Below, in pieces: positions 37,195-46,505 of a stretch of DNA of 64,000 nt. The notes beneath the pieces are model-generated. The model was given only the letters and a program-made list of their open reading frames with translations. It was not told the origin of the DNA and made no database searches. Position 1 is the first letter of the stretch; each line of letters opens with the position of its first letter. The stretch comes from Roseivirga ehrenbergii (GTDB taxonomy: Bacteria > Bacteroidota > Bacteroidia > Cytophagales > Cyclobacteriaceae): contig NZ_LQZQ01000050.1 in assembly GCF_001593005.1 (NCBI RefSeq), positions 1 through 64,000 on the forward strand. The letters are read 5' to 3'. Both the position numbers and the translations under genes were made by a program.

Positions 37195-38148
37195 ATGTCA
37201 GTTTTAGTATTTATAGAAACAGAAGACGGAAAAATTAAGAAATCCTCAAGAGAGGCCATTTCATATGGAGCTGCGATTGGGGAAGTAACCGCCATTGCTT
37301 TAGGTTCGGTATCGAACGAAGAATTGGCTTCAGCAGGAGTAAATGGTGCCACTAAGGTATTGCATGCTGCTGATGAAAAGCTTAACGCGGGTTTGATTCA
37401 GCCTTATACAGAAGTAATTGCCAAAGCATTTGAAAGTACTGGTGCCGAAGTATTGGTAACCGCAAAATCATCTTTAGCAGATGCTGTAGTAGGTAGAGTT
37501 TCAGTAAAATTAGGAGCCGCTTTGGCTTCGAATGTATCGGAATTACCAAAAACGGATAGCGGTTTTGTAGTGAAACAAAGCATTTACACAGGTAAGGCTT
37601 TTGTAAACACTACTTTAACTACCGATAAAAAAATATTGGCTATTAAGAAAAATGCCATTGAGCTAAAAACAGACGGGGCTGCAGCTTCAGTTGAGGCTTT
37701 TGATGTGGCGCTAGATGATGCATTATTCGGTGCAAAAATCACTTCTTCCGAAAAAGCAGAGGGTGATGTATTGTTGCCTGAAGCAGATATCGTAGTATCT
37801 GGTGGTCGAGGATTAAAAGGCCCTGAAAACTGGGGAATTATTGAAGACTTGGCGAAAACGCTTGGCGCAGCTACAGGCTGTTCAAAACCAGTTTCGGATA
37901 TGGATTGGAGACCTCACCATGAGCACGTTGGTCAAACAGGTGTAAAAGTGAGTCCTTCATTGTATATCGCGGTAGGTATTTCTGGCGCTATTCAGCATTT
38001 GGCTGGTGTTAACTCTTCAAAATACATTGTTGTAATCAACAAAGATGAAGAAGCACCATTTTTCAAAGCTGCTGATTATGGTATTGTTGGTGATGCTTTT
38101 GAAGTATTGCCTAAGTTGAACGAAGCCCTTAAAAAAGCTTTAGCCTAG
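37195..38148 (+). CDS. etfA: Electron transfer flavoprotein alpha subunit
   Basis: A 317-residue partner of EtfB. The N-terminal domain (1-185) is followed by the FAD-binding C-terminal domain with VSGGRGLKGPENW near 201, HHEHVGQTG, YIAVGISGAIQH and VINKDEEAPFF. All FAD-contact motifs appear intact. Cytoplasmic heterodimer carrying one FAD and one AMP. Probably co-transcribed with etfB and the downstream bifunctional-nuclease-family gene (12-bp gap). Confidence 0.96.
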   Translation: MSVLVFIETEDGKIKKSSREAISYGAAIGEVTAIALGSVSNEELASAGVNGATKVLHAADEKLNAGLIQPYTEVIAKAFESTGAEVLVTAKSSLADAVVGRVSVKLGAALASNVSELPKTDSGFVVKQSIYTGKAFVNTTLTTDKKILAIKKNAIELKTDGAAASVEAFDVALDDALFGAKITSSEKAEGDVLLPEADIVVSGGRGLKGPENWGIIEDLAKTLGAATGCSKPVSDMDWRPHHEHVGQTGVKVSPSLYIAVGISGAIQHLAGVNSSKYIVVINKDEEAPFFKAADYGIVGDAFEVLPKLNEALKKALA

Positions 38149-38160
38149 TTTTCTACTATT

Positions 38161-38748
38161 TTGAAAAAAATACAAATCGAAATCCTGGGTCTTTCCTCCA
38201 GTCAGTCGCAAACTTCTGGCTCTTTTGCACTTGTGCTCGGTGAAGTAGAAGGCGAAAGAAGATTGCCCATTATTATCGGGATGTTCGAGGCCCAAGCCAT
38301 TGCGCTGGAAATTGAAAAGATTGTTCCTAACCGCCCAATGACACATGATTTATTTAAATCATTCGCTAATGGGTTTGGCTTTAGTGTCGAACATATTATC
38401 ATATCCGATTTAAAGGAAGGCGTCTTTTTTGCTAAAATCGTTTGTACCGATGGCATCAAAACCATCGATATTGACGCAAGGCCCTCTGATGCCATTGCTA
38501 TCGGAATCCGATTCGATGTTCCTTTCTATACTTATGAAACTGTGCTTTCAGAAGCCGGAATCATTCTTACTGATGAGGAAGAAGTAGCAGAGGACATGGA
38601 AGATGCTCCGGTAGTGGAAAAACCAAAAGGAGATCGATTGCAAGATTTCACCTTAGATAAGCTTCAGCAAATGCTGGATGAAGCCTTGGGTAATGAAGAT
38701 TACGAAAAGGCGGCTAAGATCAGGGATGAAATGAATAGAAGAAGCTAG
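38161..38748 (+). CDS. Bifunctional nuclease family protein with UVR motif
   Basis: A 195-residue protein starting at TTG, 12 bp after etfA. The main domain (about 1-135) is the DUF151/BFN domain (LPIIIGMFEAQAIALEIE, SRPSDAIAIG-like DARPSDAIAIGIRF). A C-terminal UvrB/UvrC-type motif (LQQMLDEALGNEDYEKAAKIRDEM) fills residues 165-193. This two-part design is common in Bacteroidota. The true biochemical role is uncertain despite the family name. A hairpin follows the stop. Confidence 0.88.
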   Translation: MKKIQIEILGLSSSQSQTSGSFALVLGEVEGERRLPIIIGMFEAQAIALEIEKIVPNRPMTHDLFKSFANGFGFSVEHIIISDLKEGVFFAKIVCTDGIKTIDIDARPSDAIAIGIRFDVPFYTYETVLSEAGIILTDEEEVAEDMEDAPVVEKPKGDRLQDFTLDKLQQMLDEALGNEDYEKAAKIRDEMNRRS

Positions 38749-38760
38749 ATAAAAATATAT

Positions 38761-38793
38761 AAAGCCTTTCTGAATAAAATCGGAAGGGCTTTA
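38761..38793 (+). terminator. Hairpin after etf/BFN operon
   Basis: AAAGCC-TTTC pairs imperfectly with GGAAGGGCTTT around an A/T-rich loop and is followed by ATTGTGTTT. The 170-bp gap it lies in also has a second small hairpin (TGATCTC...GAGATCA). It is a probable terminator for the operon. Confidence 0.5.
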
Positions 38794-38918
38794 TTGTGTT
38801 TAGTAAGTTCTGTTAACTTTAACAGGCTGATCTCTTGAGTACTTCTTTCGAGATCACAATGGAGTGGTTTTTTAAGTCACTTTTTTAATATCAGAAATTC
38901 ACATGTGAGCAGTTAATC

Positions 38919-40232
38919 ATGGCCATTGTAAGAGGAATAATTGGATTGATAGTGTTAATAGGAATTGCCTATTTACTATCAAGCAGAAGAAAGAAGGTTG
39001 ATTGGAGATTAGTAGGAGTTGGGGTCGTAATACAATTGGTGATTGCGCTGCTTATTTCAGAAGTGGGCTTTATTCAACTGGCATTCGATAAAGTCAGTCA
39101 AGCTTTTGTTACTTTTTTGGGCTTTTCGCTTAATGGTGCTGAATTTTTGTATGGTGATTTGGCAAAAAATAGCAGTGCTGCGGAAGGCGTAAATCACAGT
39201 TTAGGTTTTCTCTTTGTCTTTCAAGCTTTACCCACGGTAATTTTCTTTTCTGCTGTTACAGCAGGTTTATATTACTTGGGTATCCTTCAAAAAATCGTTT
39301 ATGGTTTTGCATGGATCATGGCCAAAACTATGCGTTTGTCAGGGGCTGAATCAATGTCTGCTGCCGGAAATATATTTCTAGGTCAAACCGAAGCGCCTTT
39401 ATTGGTTAAACCATTTATTGGTAAAATGACCAACTCCGAATTACTCTGCTTAATGACAGGGGGAATGGCTACTATTGCTGGCTCAGTATTGGGAGCTTAT
39501 GTGTCCTTTTTGGGAGGAGGAGACCCAGCCCAACAAGCCAAGTTTGCCACCTACCTTTTGAGTGCATCCATTATGAATGCCCCTGCGGCCATTGTAATGT
39601 CTAAAATATTCCTGCCAGAATTAGAGCCAGAAAAGATTGATTCTCGATTGAAGGTGAATAAAGATCAGATTGGTGTTAACGTGATTGATGCCCTGGCTGG
39701 TGGCGCATCGGACGGAATGAAATTGGCGATGAACATAGCTGCTATGCTGCTCGCTTTTATCGCAGTAATCTATTCGCTTAACTGGGTTTTGGTAGACGGA
39801 ATTGGTGCATGGACGGGTTTAAACACCTATGTCGTTTCAAGCACAAATGGCGTGTTCAGTGGTTTTAGTCTTGAGTACATATTGGGTCAGGTCTTTAGAG
39901 TATTTGCCTTTATTATGGGGGTAGAATGGTCTGAAACTTTACAAGTAGGAAGCTTGATTGGTCAAAAGACAGTAATCAACGAGTTTGTGGCTTATTTGAG
40001 TTTGGCCGATATGAAGGCAGCAGGAGATCTTAGCGAAAAATCTATAATTATCGCCACTTACGCGCTTTGTGGTTTTGCGAACTTCTCATCCATTGCAATT
40101 CAAATTGGAGGTATTGGTGGTTTAGCGCCAAATCGTCAAGGAGACTTATCGAGACTGGGAATTAAGGCATTAATGGCGGCTACATTGGCCACCATGATGA
40201 CCGCGACTATCGCGGGCGCACTGTTTGGCTAA
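38919..40232 (+). CDS. Concentrative nucleoside transporter (CNT/NupC family)
   Basis: A 437-residue multi-pass membrane protein with the CNT layout: an N-terminal core membrane region with RRKKVDWRLVGVGVVIQL, a gate/core domain with GQTEAPLLVKPFIGKMTNSEL near residues 165-186 (the CNT substrate motif), and a C-terminal region with NEFVAYLSL and GFANFSSIAIQIGGIG. It imports nucleosides with a cation gradient across the inner membrane. anmK follows after 15 bp, hinting at joint transcription of salvage functions. Confidence 0.93.
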   Translation: MAIVRGIIGLIVLIGIAYLLSSRRKKVDWRLVGVGVVIQLVIALLISEVGFIQLAFDKVSQAFVTFLGFSLNGAEFLYGDLAKNSSAAEGVNHSLGFLFVFQALPTVIFFSAVTAGLYYLGILQKIVYGFAWIMAKTMRLSGAESMSAAGNIFLGQTEAPLLVKPFIGKMTNSELLCLMTGGMATIAGSVLGAYVSFLGGGDPAQQAKFATYLLSASIMNAPAAIVMSKIFLPELEPEKIDSRLKVNKDQIGVNVIDALAGGASDGMKLAMNIAAMLLAFIAVIYSLNWVLVDGIGAWTGLNTYVVSSTNGVFSGFSLEYILGQVFRVFAFIMGVEWSETLQVGSLIGQKTVINEFVAYLSLADMKAAGDLSEKSIIIATYALCGFANFSSIAIQIGGIGGLAPNRQGDLSRLGIKALMAATLATMMTATIAGALFG

Positions 40233-40247
40233 AATTCAAAAGCTTAG

Positions 40248-41324
40248 ATGAAAGAAACCTACCATGTTTTAGGTTTAATGTCTGGCACATCATTAGATGG
40301 ACTGGATATGGCGTATTGCTCTTTTTGGAAGGAGAGTGGTCGGTGGTGTTTTTCATTGAACAAATCCACCTGTATCGAATATACCCCTGATTTTCAAGAG
40401 AAACTTAAACGTTCTATTGAGCTTTCTGCTTTAGATTTATTGCTGCTCAATAATGAATTTGGCAAGTGGATGGGTGAGCAGGCTAAAACTTTCATAAACG
40501 AGAATCAGTTAGAAGTTGATTTTGTTTCCAGCCACGGGCATACCGTTTTTCACCAAATAGACAAAGAACTCACATACCAAATAGGAGCAGGACAGACATT
40601 GGCCAATGCTGCTGGTCAAAAAGTGATTTGCGACTTCCGTACACTCGATGTAACACTCGGAGGTCAAGGTGCGCCTTTGGTACCCATAGGCGATGAACTC
40701 CTTTTCTCTGATTATGATTTCTGCTTGAATTTGGGCGGTATTTCTAACGCTTCCTTCCGAATCAATGGAATGAGGCAAGCTTTCGATATTTCGCCTGCTA
40801 ATATGTTGTTAAGCTATATATTGAAATCAACAGGAAATTCTTTTGATGATGAGGGCAAAATGGCACGTTCGGGTAAATTGGTTGAACCGTTATGGAATGC
40901 ATTAAATGCATTAGGCTTTTATCAGCAGTCATTCCCAAAGTCGTTGGGTTATGAATGGTTCAGAGATGAAATGAAGCCTTTGATTGATGATTCGCATGCG
41001 AGTATTGAAGATCAATTGCACACAGCGGTACATCATATCGCTTTCCAGATTAGTGAAAGCTTAAAGCCTTATGCAACAGCGAATAACAAAATGTTGGTCA
41101 CGGGCGGGGGAGCAAAGAATCTATTTCTGATAGAAATGATTCAGCATTATTTAGACAACTCAATAATGGTAGTAATTCCCGAAACCTCAGTAATCGACTT
41201 TAAAGAAGCCATCGTTTTTGCTTTTATGGGCGTGTTGAGAAGTGAGGGTGAAATCAATTGCCTAAGTTCAGTAACGGGTGCTTCGAAGGATTCAACTTCT
41301 GGTGTAATTTTCTATCCTTGGTAA
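40248..41324 (+). CDS. anmK: Anhydro-N-acetylmuramic acid kinase
   Basis: A 358-residue sugar kinase of the AnmK family, cleaving and phosphorylating 1,6-anhydroMurNAc to MurNAc-6-phosphate during cell-wall recycling. Seen: GLMSGTSLDGLDMAY at residues 9-23 (ATP phosphate motif), SSHGHTVFHQ, DFRTLDVTLGGQGAPLVP, NLGGISNASF and VTGGGAKN near 280. Slightly shorter than the E. coli enzyme. Its stop lies 17 bp from the convergent lycopene cyclase stop. Confidence 0.95.
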   Translation: MKETYHVLGLMSGTSLDGLDMAYCSFWKESGRWCFSLNKSTCIEYTPDFQEKLKRSIELSALDLLLLNNEFGKWMGEQAKTFINENQLEVDFVSSHGHTVFHQIDKELTYQIGAGQTLANAAGQKVICDFRTLDVTLGGQGAPLVPIGDELLFSDYDFCLNLGGISNASFRINGMRQAFDISPANMLLSYILKSTGNSFDDEGKMARSGKLVEPLWNALNALGFYQQSFPKSLGYEWFRDEMKPLIDDSHASIEDQLHTAVHHIAFQISESLKPYATANNKMLVTGGGAKNLFLIEMIQHYLDNSIMVVIPETSVIDFKEAIVFAFMGVLRSEGEINCLSSVTGASKDSTSGVIFYPW

Positions 41325-41340
41325 TCTTCATTCCTCAAAA

Positions 41341-42477
41341 TTACTTTCCGAAGGTTTTAAAAAAGGCTTTTCCAAAAGCCAAAATAGGGGTAGAGGACAT
41401 GATTTTTATTTCTTCAGCTAAACTGGTTTCCTCATCTAAAAATTTAAACACGGCTTGCGCACCGTTTTTCTCAAACAAGTCAGAGAATATTTGAGCCCCA
41501 GAATGTTCGCCATTCCGCAATACATTTAACAATGTACTGTCGTATTTCTGGAACCTCTTTTTCTGATGAGGTAAATCAGCCAATGGATCTTTTTGCTTGG
41601 CTAGATTACTCGCCATCTTCTTTAATATGTGCTGTGATCGCAAAAAGGTATATCCAGTGGAGGGTTTCGCAAAACCACCACTTATGCCAATATTGATAAC
41701 TTTACCATCCTTCGCTGGAAAAGGAAAGTCAGTCATCGGGATGGCACCAAACTCTTCTTCCAGAACCTTGTAATCCTCAATTTTTAGAAAATTGCTGAGG
41801 TAGTCATCCAATCCTTTATCGTAGGCTTCGGGTTGAAGAAGCTGCTCACTGAAAATGGTGTATTCTACCAAGGCTTTGTTTGGAGAAAGTGGAAGTACAT
41901 AACCAAATCGGCAGTCGCCTTTTTGATCTATTCTGAAATCCATGTAGGTCATTGCCTCGGCATCGAAATAAGGTTGTTCTGTTTGTATGAATCGCCCTTT
42001 AAAATGCTGTAAAAACTGTACGTGCTTGGGTGGAATATTGAAGTCTTTCAGCCCTGTAATGCTGTTGAAAATCATATTGCCCGAATAGATTTCGGTGCTT
42101 GTTTTCGCAATTCCTTGAGGATCCATTTCAATAATACTTTCTTTAAGCCAAGTAAGATTATTGAATTTACTCAACTCAAATTTCATGAAATCATAGAAAT
42201 CCTTACCTCTTATCATTTTGTAAGAGTAGGGCGAAAGGGCGAATGTTTGACTGAAGGTGGGGCTATAAAACGAAGCTTTATTCCAATGTTTATAGACGAG
42301 GTTTTCGAATAGATTTGCGTCTTTTTCCCAGAAGCACCAAGTACGGTCATTTGTCGATTTATCGTCCTTATCGATAATAAGTATGGTTTTTTCACTATTT
42401 TCGTGTGCCAACAGCAAATAAGCGAGGGTCAATCCCGCTGCTCCACCTCCCGCTATTATATAATCGAATTGCTTCAT
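41341..42477 (-). CDS. crtY: Lycopene beta-cyclase (CrtY type)
   Basis: A 378-residue flavoprotein of the lycopene cyclase family. The dinucleotide site is YIIAGGGAAGLTLAYLL at 5-21. Further motifs are WCFWEKD, FIQTEQPYFD, TYMDFRIDQ, PLSPNKALVEYTIFS and GGFAKPSTGYTF, all characteristic of CrtY/CrtL. It converts lycopene to beta-carotene at the membrane, a step towards carotenoids or retinal. No other carotenoid gene is adjacent. A short inverted repeat (GTTAGG-N7-CCTAAC, 42572-42590) lies in the divergent upstream gap. Confidence 0.92.
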   Translation of the reverse strand: MKQFDYIIAGGGAAGLTLAYLLLAHENSEKTILIIDKDDKSTNDRTWCFWEKDANLFENLVYKHWNKASFYSPTFSQTFALSPYSYKMIRGKDFYDFMKFELSKFNNLTWLKESIIEMDPQGIAKTSTEIYSGNMIFNSITGLKDFNIPPKHVQFLQHFKGRFIQTEQPYFDAEAMTYMDFRIDQKGDCRFGYVLPLSPNKALVEYTIFSEQLLQPEAYDKGLDDYLSNFLKIEDYKVLEEEFGAIPMTDFPFPAKDGKVINIGISGGFAKPSTGYTFLRSQHILKKMASNLAKQKDPLADLPHQKKRFQKYDSTLLNVLRNGEHSGAQIFSDLFEKNGAQAVFKFLDEETSLAEEIKIMSSTPILAFGKAFFKTFGK

Positions 42478-42628
42478 TAACTATGTAAACTTAAAGGATA
42501 AAACTATGTTTTGGTCATTGGCAGTACGGAAAATGGTCGAATAGATTCTTTATTGAAGATTAAATTAAATTGTTAGGTTTGAGGCCTAACAGCACATTAG
42601 TAAATCTGGGAACCCCTTTTAGGGACTA

Positions 42629-43453
42629 ATGAATTGTAAACCTATCATATTGCTCTGCCTTTGCAGTGTCCTCTTTTCATGTACAGAGAGGTTAATTTGT
42701 CCTGCGTATCAAACTTCTCTAATTCTAGACAATGATTACCGTCAGCAGTTTTTTTCTCCGTTTACTGTTTTTGAAGGCGATACCATTCCAAAAATGCCAT
42801 ATGGCTTTGTAAAAGATAGGGCTGATGAATTGGATGAATCTTTTTACGCTGCAGCAGAGGGTAAAGGGTTTAGGGTACAAAAAGGAAGGACGTATTCCGC
42901 TGAGAAAGAAGGTTTCGAATATAATAATAGAAAACGTACTTCTTTTATCGCTAAGATTTGGTCGAGCCCCGAAAGGCCAGTTTTAGAGAATCCGTATCTC
43001 ATTGATCGAATTTTAAAGAAGCGACCATTTTATAAGCTAGATATTGTAGTGCCAGAGCTTATTCATATTGGTATCCTAGATTCTCTGGAAACGGAGGTGC
43101 AAGCCCTAAACGATACGATGACCTTAGATTCTGCGGCTAAAAAGAAGGTGGTTACAGAAACTATTTTAACCACTCCTGAAGGCTATAATGGCTACAATGT
43201 TGATCAGCTTAATTATAATAAGAAGTTCGGCCATTTGTTCCCTCAGCCCCCACCTCCACCAGATCCAATAGATTCTGTGGCTTATAAAAAGGCTTTACAA
43301 GATGCTGCTGCGGATACACTCACGAACGAAAAGAAAGGTGTTTTCGGTATGTTTAAGAAGAGGGACAAAGCAGCCAAACCTCCTAAAGAGAAAAAGAAGG
43401 ACAAGAAGAACAATGAGGAGGCAATAAAAGAGGAAGAGGGCGGTAACGAGTAA
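42629..43453 (+). CDS. Lipoprotein of unknown function with charged tail
   Basis: A 274-residue predicted lipoprotein with lipobox LFSC, acylated at C18. The early mature region CPAYQTSLILD resembles a conserved Bacteroidota lipoprotein in which residues after the lipobox form a short beta strand. There is a proline run (QPPPPPDP) near 206 and a strongly Lys/Glu-rich tail of about 45 residues. No enzyme motif. It is a single gene between lycopene cyclase and GNAT genes. Surface or periplasmic tethering is plausible but unproven. Confidence 0.75.
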   Translation: MNCKPIILLCLCSVLFSCTERLICPAYQTSLILDNDYRQQFFSPFTVFEGDTIPKMPYGFVKDRADELDESFYAAAEGKGFRVQKGRTYSAEKEGFEYNNRKRTSFIAKIWSSPERPVLENPYLIDRILKKRPFYKLDIVVPELIHIGILDSLETEVQALNDTMTLDSAAKKKVVTETILTTPEGYNGYNVDQLNYNKKFGHLFPQPPPPPDPIDSVAYKKALQDAAADTLTNEKKGVFGMFKKRDKAAKPPKEKKKDKKNNEEAIKEEEGGNE

Positions 43454-43476
43454 GGCTAATGGCTAGTTTTGAACCT

Positions 43477-43926
43477 TCATTTGTCAATTTTTAGTGCCAT
43501 ATGCAATAGCGGGTAGGGCTTACCTGTACCATCAAGTTCAGAGCGGCCAATGACCTTGAAGCCCATATTTTGGTAGAATCCAACAGCTTGCTCGTTGTCT
43601 TCATTTACATCTACTTTGATGCAACAGAGTACCTTAATTGCATATTCAGTTAATGATTTTCCAATTCCTTTGCCGCGAGCATCTGGGTGGATAAAAAGCA
43701 TTTCAATGTTTTGTTCAGCTACTCCCAGAAAACCAATGATGTTTTTATCGCTATCACGAACACAGCGCAAATCAACAGCTTTTAAATACTCGTTCAGAAT
43801 CAAAGGTTTGAAATAGAGAATATCTTCTACTTTCAGAAAATGGTGAGTAGCTCTAACAGAAGCTTCCCAAACATCAACAATCGCAGGGAATTCGTGTTTC
43901 TCTACAAAGTCAATTTTAAACTTCAT
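43477..43926 (-). CDS. GNAT-family N-acetyltransferase
   Basis: The ATG at 43926 (MKFKIDFVEKHEFPAIVDVW) is the better start; an earlier one would overlap nadE. The 149-residue protein has the acetyl-CoA motif A (EMLFIHPDARGKGIGKSLTEYA, Q/R-x-x-G-x-G/A pattern at about 81-96) and motif B (NEDNEQAVGFYQNMGFKVIG). The substrate, small molecule or protein, is unknown. It starts 5 bp after the nadE stop and is likely co-transcribed. Confidence 0.9.
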   Translation of the reverse strand: MKFKIDFVEKHEFPAIVDVWEASVRATHHFLKVEDILYFKPLILNEYLKAVDLRCVRDSDKNIIGFLGVAEQNIEMLFIHPDARGKGIGKSLTEYAIKVLCCIKVDVNEDNEQAVGFYQNMGFKVIGRSELDGTGKPYPLLHMALKIDK

Positions 43927-43931
43927 TTCCC

Positions 43932-45767
43932 TTACAATTCTTTCAACTCTTCGATAAAACCAGCCGATAAAATCGGGAATCGGCACCAAGTGCGCGGGTC
44001 AACGTTGAATTCATCTAAGTGAAACGCAGGGGCAAGGCGTTCTCTTTTCCATTGGTTTCTACTCCAAAGTTTGTAGAACTTTATGATGTGATTTTTGAGA
44101 AGATTTTCATCTTCAAGTTCTTTCCTTTTCAGATTTTCGAAAACCTCTTTTGGCGATTGATGATCTCGAATAGCCAATTGTTCAATGGCCAACAAAATAG
44201 GGTAAGGCATTAAATCATCCTCATCGGTTTGATGCTGGTCTTTTGGTCTTAGCTCAGCTGTTGGCGCTAGGGCATTAATCTTGGCTAAACCAGTATAACC
44301 CAATTGTTCTTCTGCATAAACAAGCCACTTTCTGATAAAGACTTTGTCTACACTTGAGATAGGAGCTAGGCTACCGCTGGTGTCTCCATCCATAGTGGCA
44401 TAACCCACACTGCCCTCGCTTCGGTTCGAAGTGGTCAGTAGTACTCTATTCTTAATATTAGCCAACATCCATATAATAGGGCTTCTGGAGCGAGCTTGAA
44501 TATTTTGAAGCGTGATGTCATCGGTTTCCCAATCCAGTTTTCTGTCTAGGGCCGTTTCTATGGTTGAAGTATAACTTTCAACTGCCTTGTCGATTGTCCA
44601 ATGATAGAAAGTGGCTCCTATGGAATTAGCAAGTTCTTGAGCAGCATTTAATGTATCGTCCGATGAGTTAACCGAGCCTTGGTAGGCTGTTGCGAAAATT
44701 TCACCAACGATTTCTTTTTGACTCTTTCCTTCTAAATCCAGTCGGTTAATACTTTTCAGAAACGCTGATTTCCCTAAAGTTTCAATGGCTCTTTTTACCA
44801 TTTCGGCTACCAATACTGCACAAGTAGCCGAGTCGGCACCACCGCTTATAGAGAGGGCATAACCATTGCTACGGCTTTTTCTGAGATAATCGTATAGAGC
44901 TAAACCAGCAGCTTTTGGGAATTCAATTTCCTTTGGGTCAATCGGGCTAATACTTTGTACTGGTGTGTTTCCTTCTGAATTTACATCGGCCCAAATAACT
45001 TGGTAAGGTTGAAATGAAAGCAATTCATTCCTTAAGATGAGTTCCCCATTTTGGGCAATCATCATTTCCCCGTCATAAATCATTCTACCAGCTTCGTTTC
45101 CCAAAAGATTGGCGTACACATAAGTGCATTTAAAGTCTGTTGAAGATTCCTTTACCAAGTCAATTCGCTGTAAGGTTTTCTCCATTGCAAAGTGACTCGC
45201 ACTTGGGTTGAGAATTAGGTTTACTTCTTTTTCACAAAGTCTGTGTGCAGGGCGTAGCACTCCCCTCCATGCATCTTCACATATTTCGAAACCAATTTTC
45301 CAATCTTTATAATCGAAAGTGAGGTCTCCAATAGGATGGTTTTTTCCTTCTAATTCAATTTCTAAAACTTCACCAATTGGCCAAGGAGTAAACCATCGAG
45401 GTTCGTAGTGTACCCCATCAAGCGCCATGTATTGTTTGGCATACACGCCTAATATTTCTTGGTTATTAACTACAACAGCACAATTGTATAATTTTCCACC
45501 AAAATAAAGAGGGAGATTGAAACTGGTAAAAAGACCTTCAGTTTCCGCCACAAGTTCAGGTAGAAAGGACATGGCTTTTTCGGGTAACCACTGGCTAAGA
45601 AATAGGTCTTCGCAGCCATAAGAAGTTACAGATAACTCAGGAAGACATAAAATTTCAATCCCTTCATTTCTGGCATCTCTTAAAGCCTTTTTGAGTTGAA
45701 GAATATTGTTCGTCCAGTCGAGAGGGGTTTGGTTTACTGTGGCAGTACCAATGCGATAAATTCCCAT
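43932..45767 (-). CDS. nadE: Glutamine-dependent NAD+ synthetase
   Basis: A 611-residue two-domain enzyme making NAD+ from deamido-NAD+, ATP and glutamine. The N-terminal nitrilase/glutaminase domain (1-280) has the catalytic E44 in CLPELSVTSYG, the lysine region in VYAKQYMALDG and C163 in FEICEDAW. The synthetase domain has the ATP P-loop SGGADSAT near 310, followed by GSLAPISSVDK. The start is exactly adjacent to the rnc stop, so it is coupled to the acpP-fabF-rnc block. Confidence 0.96.
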   Translation of the reverse strand: MGIYRIGTATVNQTPLDWTNNILQLKKALRDARNEGIEILCLPELSVTSYGCEDLFLSQWLPEKAMSFLPELVAETEGLFTSFNLPLYFGGKLYNCAVVVNNQEILGVYAKQYMALDGVHYEPRWFTPWPIGEVLEIELEGKNHPIGDLTFDYKDWKIGFEICEDAWRGVLRPAHRLCEKEVNLILNPSASHFAMEKTLQRIDLVKESSTDFKCTYVYANLLGNEAGRMIYDGEMMIAQNGELILRNELLSFQPYQVIWADVNSEGNTPVQSISPIDPKEIEFPKAAGLALYDYLRKSRSNGYALSISGGADSATCAVLVAEMVKRAIETLGKSAFLKSINRLDLEGKSQKEIVGEIFATAYQGSVNSSDDTLNAAQELANSIGATFYHWTIDKAVESYTSTIETALDRKLDWETDDITLQNIQARSRSPIIWMLANIKNRVLLTTSNRSEGSVGYATMDGDTSGSLAPISSVDKVFIRKWLVYAEEQLGYTGLAKINALAPTAELRPKDQHQTDEDDLMPYPILLAIEQLAIRDHQSPKEVFENLKRKELEDENLLKNHIIKFYKLWSRNQWKRERLAPAFHLDEFNVDPRTWCRFPILSAGFIEELKEL

Positions 45768-46505
45768 TTATTCAATTTCAAGTGAAATGCAAGCCTCACG
45801 GGCTGCATCTTGCTCTGCTTTCTTTTTGCTTAAACCCTGTCCCTTGGCTATAGGTTCGTCATCAATTAAAACTTGGGTCACAAACTCTTTAAAGTGGGTT
45901 TTTTCTTTGGTTTCAAGCAACTCAAAGCTAGTGGTTTTCCCGTTCTTCTGCGACCATTCTATGAGTTTGCTCTTATAGTTTTTTGTGGTGCTGATAATTT
46001 CCTCAATATCGAAATGAGGAATGAGGAGTTTGTTGACGATAAATTTTTGTGACCGATTAAAGCCTTGGTCTACATAGACGGCACCAATGAGTGCCTCTAA
46101 TGTATTGCCGTATATAGATTTGTGTGAATTGGGCGTTTTTCTTCTTGAATCAAATTGGACGATGTGATTTACTCCAATTTTTCGAGCGAGAAGGTTTAAG
46201 GAGTCTCTACTTACAATTCTAGATCTTATTTCTGTAAGAAAACCCTCGTCCTTGTAAGGGTATTTTTTGAAAATGTAATTGGCTACTACCAAGCCTAAAA
46301 CTGCATCACCAAGGTATTCTAACCTTTCGTTTGATTCTTTCACCCCATCTTTTACCGATTTGGCAACCGAGGTGTGTTGTGTAGCAATTTTGTATGGCTT
46401 TAAATTAAAAGGCTTACTGCCCACAATTGTTTTAATTGAGGCAATAAGCTTTTTATCTTCTTTTGAAAGGGTTTTAAATTGGGTTAACCACAACCGCACT
46501 TTCAA
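45768..46505 (-). CDS. rnc: Ribonuclease III
   Basis: A 245-residue double-strand-specific endoribonuclease for rRNA and mRNA processing. The catalytic signature ERLEYLGDAVLGLVVA lies at about 61-76 and a second acidic site is in TLEALIGAVYVDQGF near 130. The dsRNA-binding domain spans about 167-243 (YKSKLIEWSQKNGK, GLSKKKAEQDAAREA). It starts at TTG overlapping the fabF stop as TTGA; no nearby ATG gives a better start. Confidence 0.95.
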   Translation of the reverse strand: MKVRLWLTQFKTLSKEDKKLIASIKTIVGSKPFNLKPYKIATQHTSVAKSVKDGVKESNERLEYLGDAVLGLVVANYIFKKYPYKDEGFLTEIRSRIVSRDSLNLLARKIGVNHIVQFDSRRKTPNSHKSIYGNTLEALIGAVYVDQGFNRSQKFIVNKLLIPHFDIEEIISTTKNYKSKLIEWSQKNGKTTSFELLETKEKTHFKEFVTQVLIDDEPIAKGQGLSKKKAEQDAAREACISLEIE

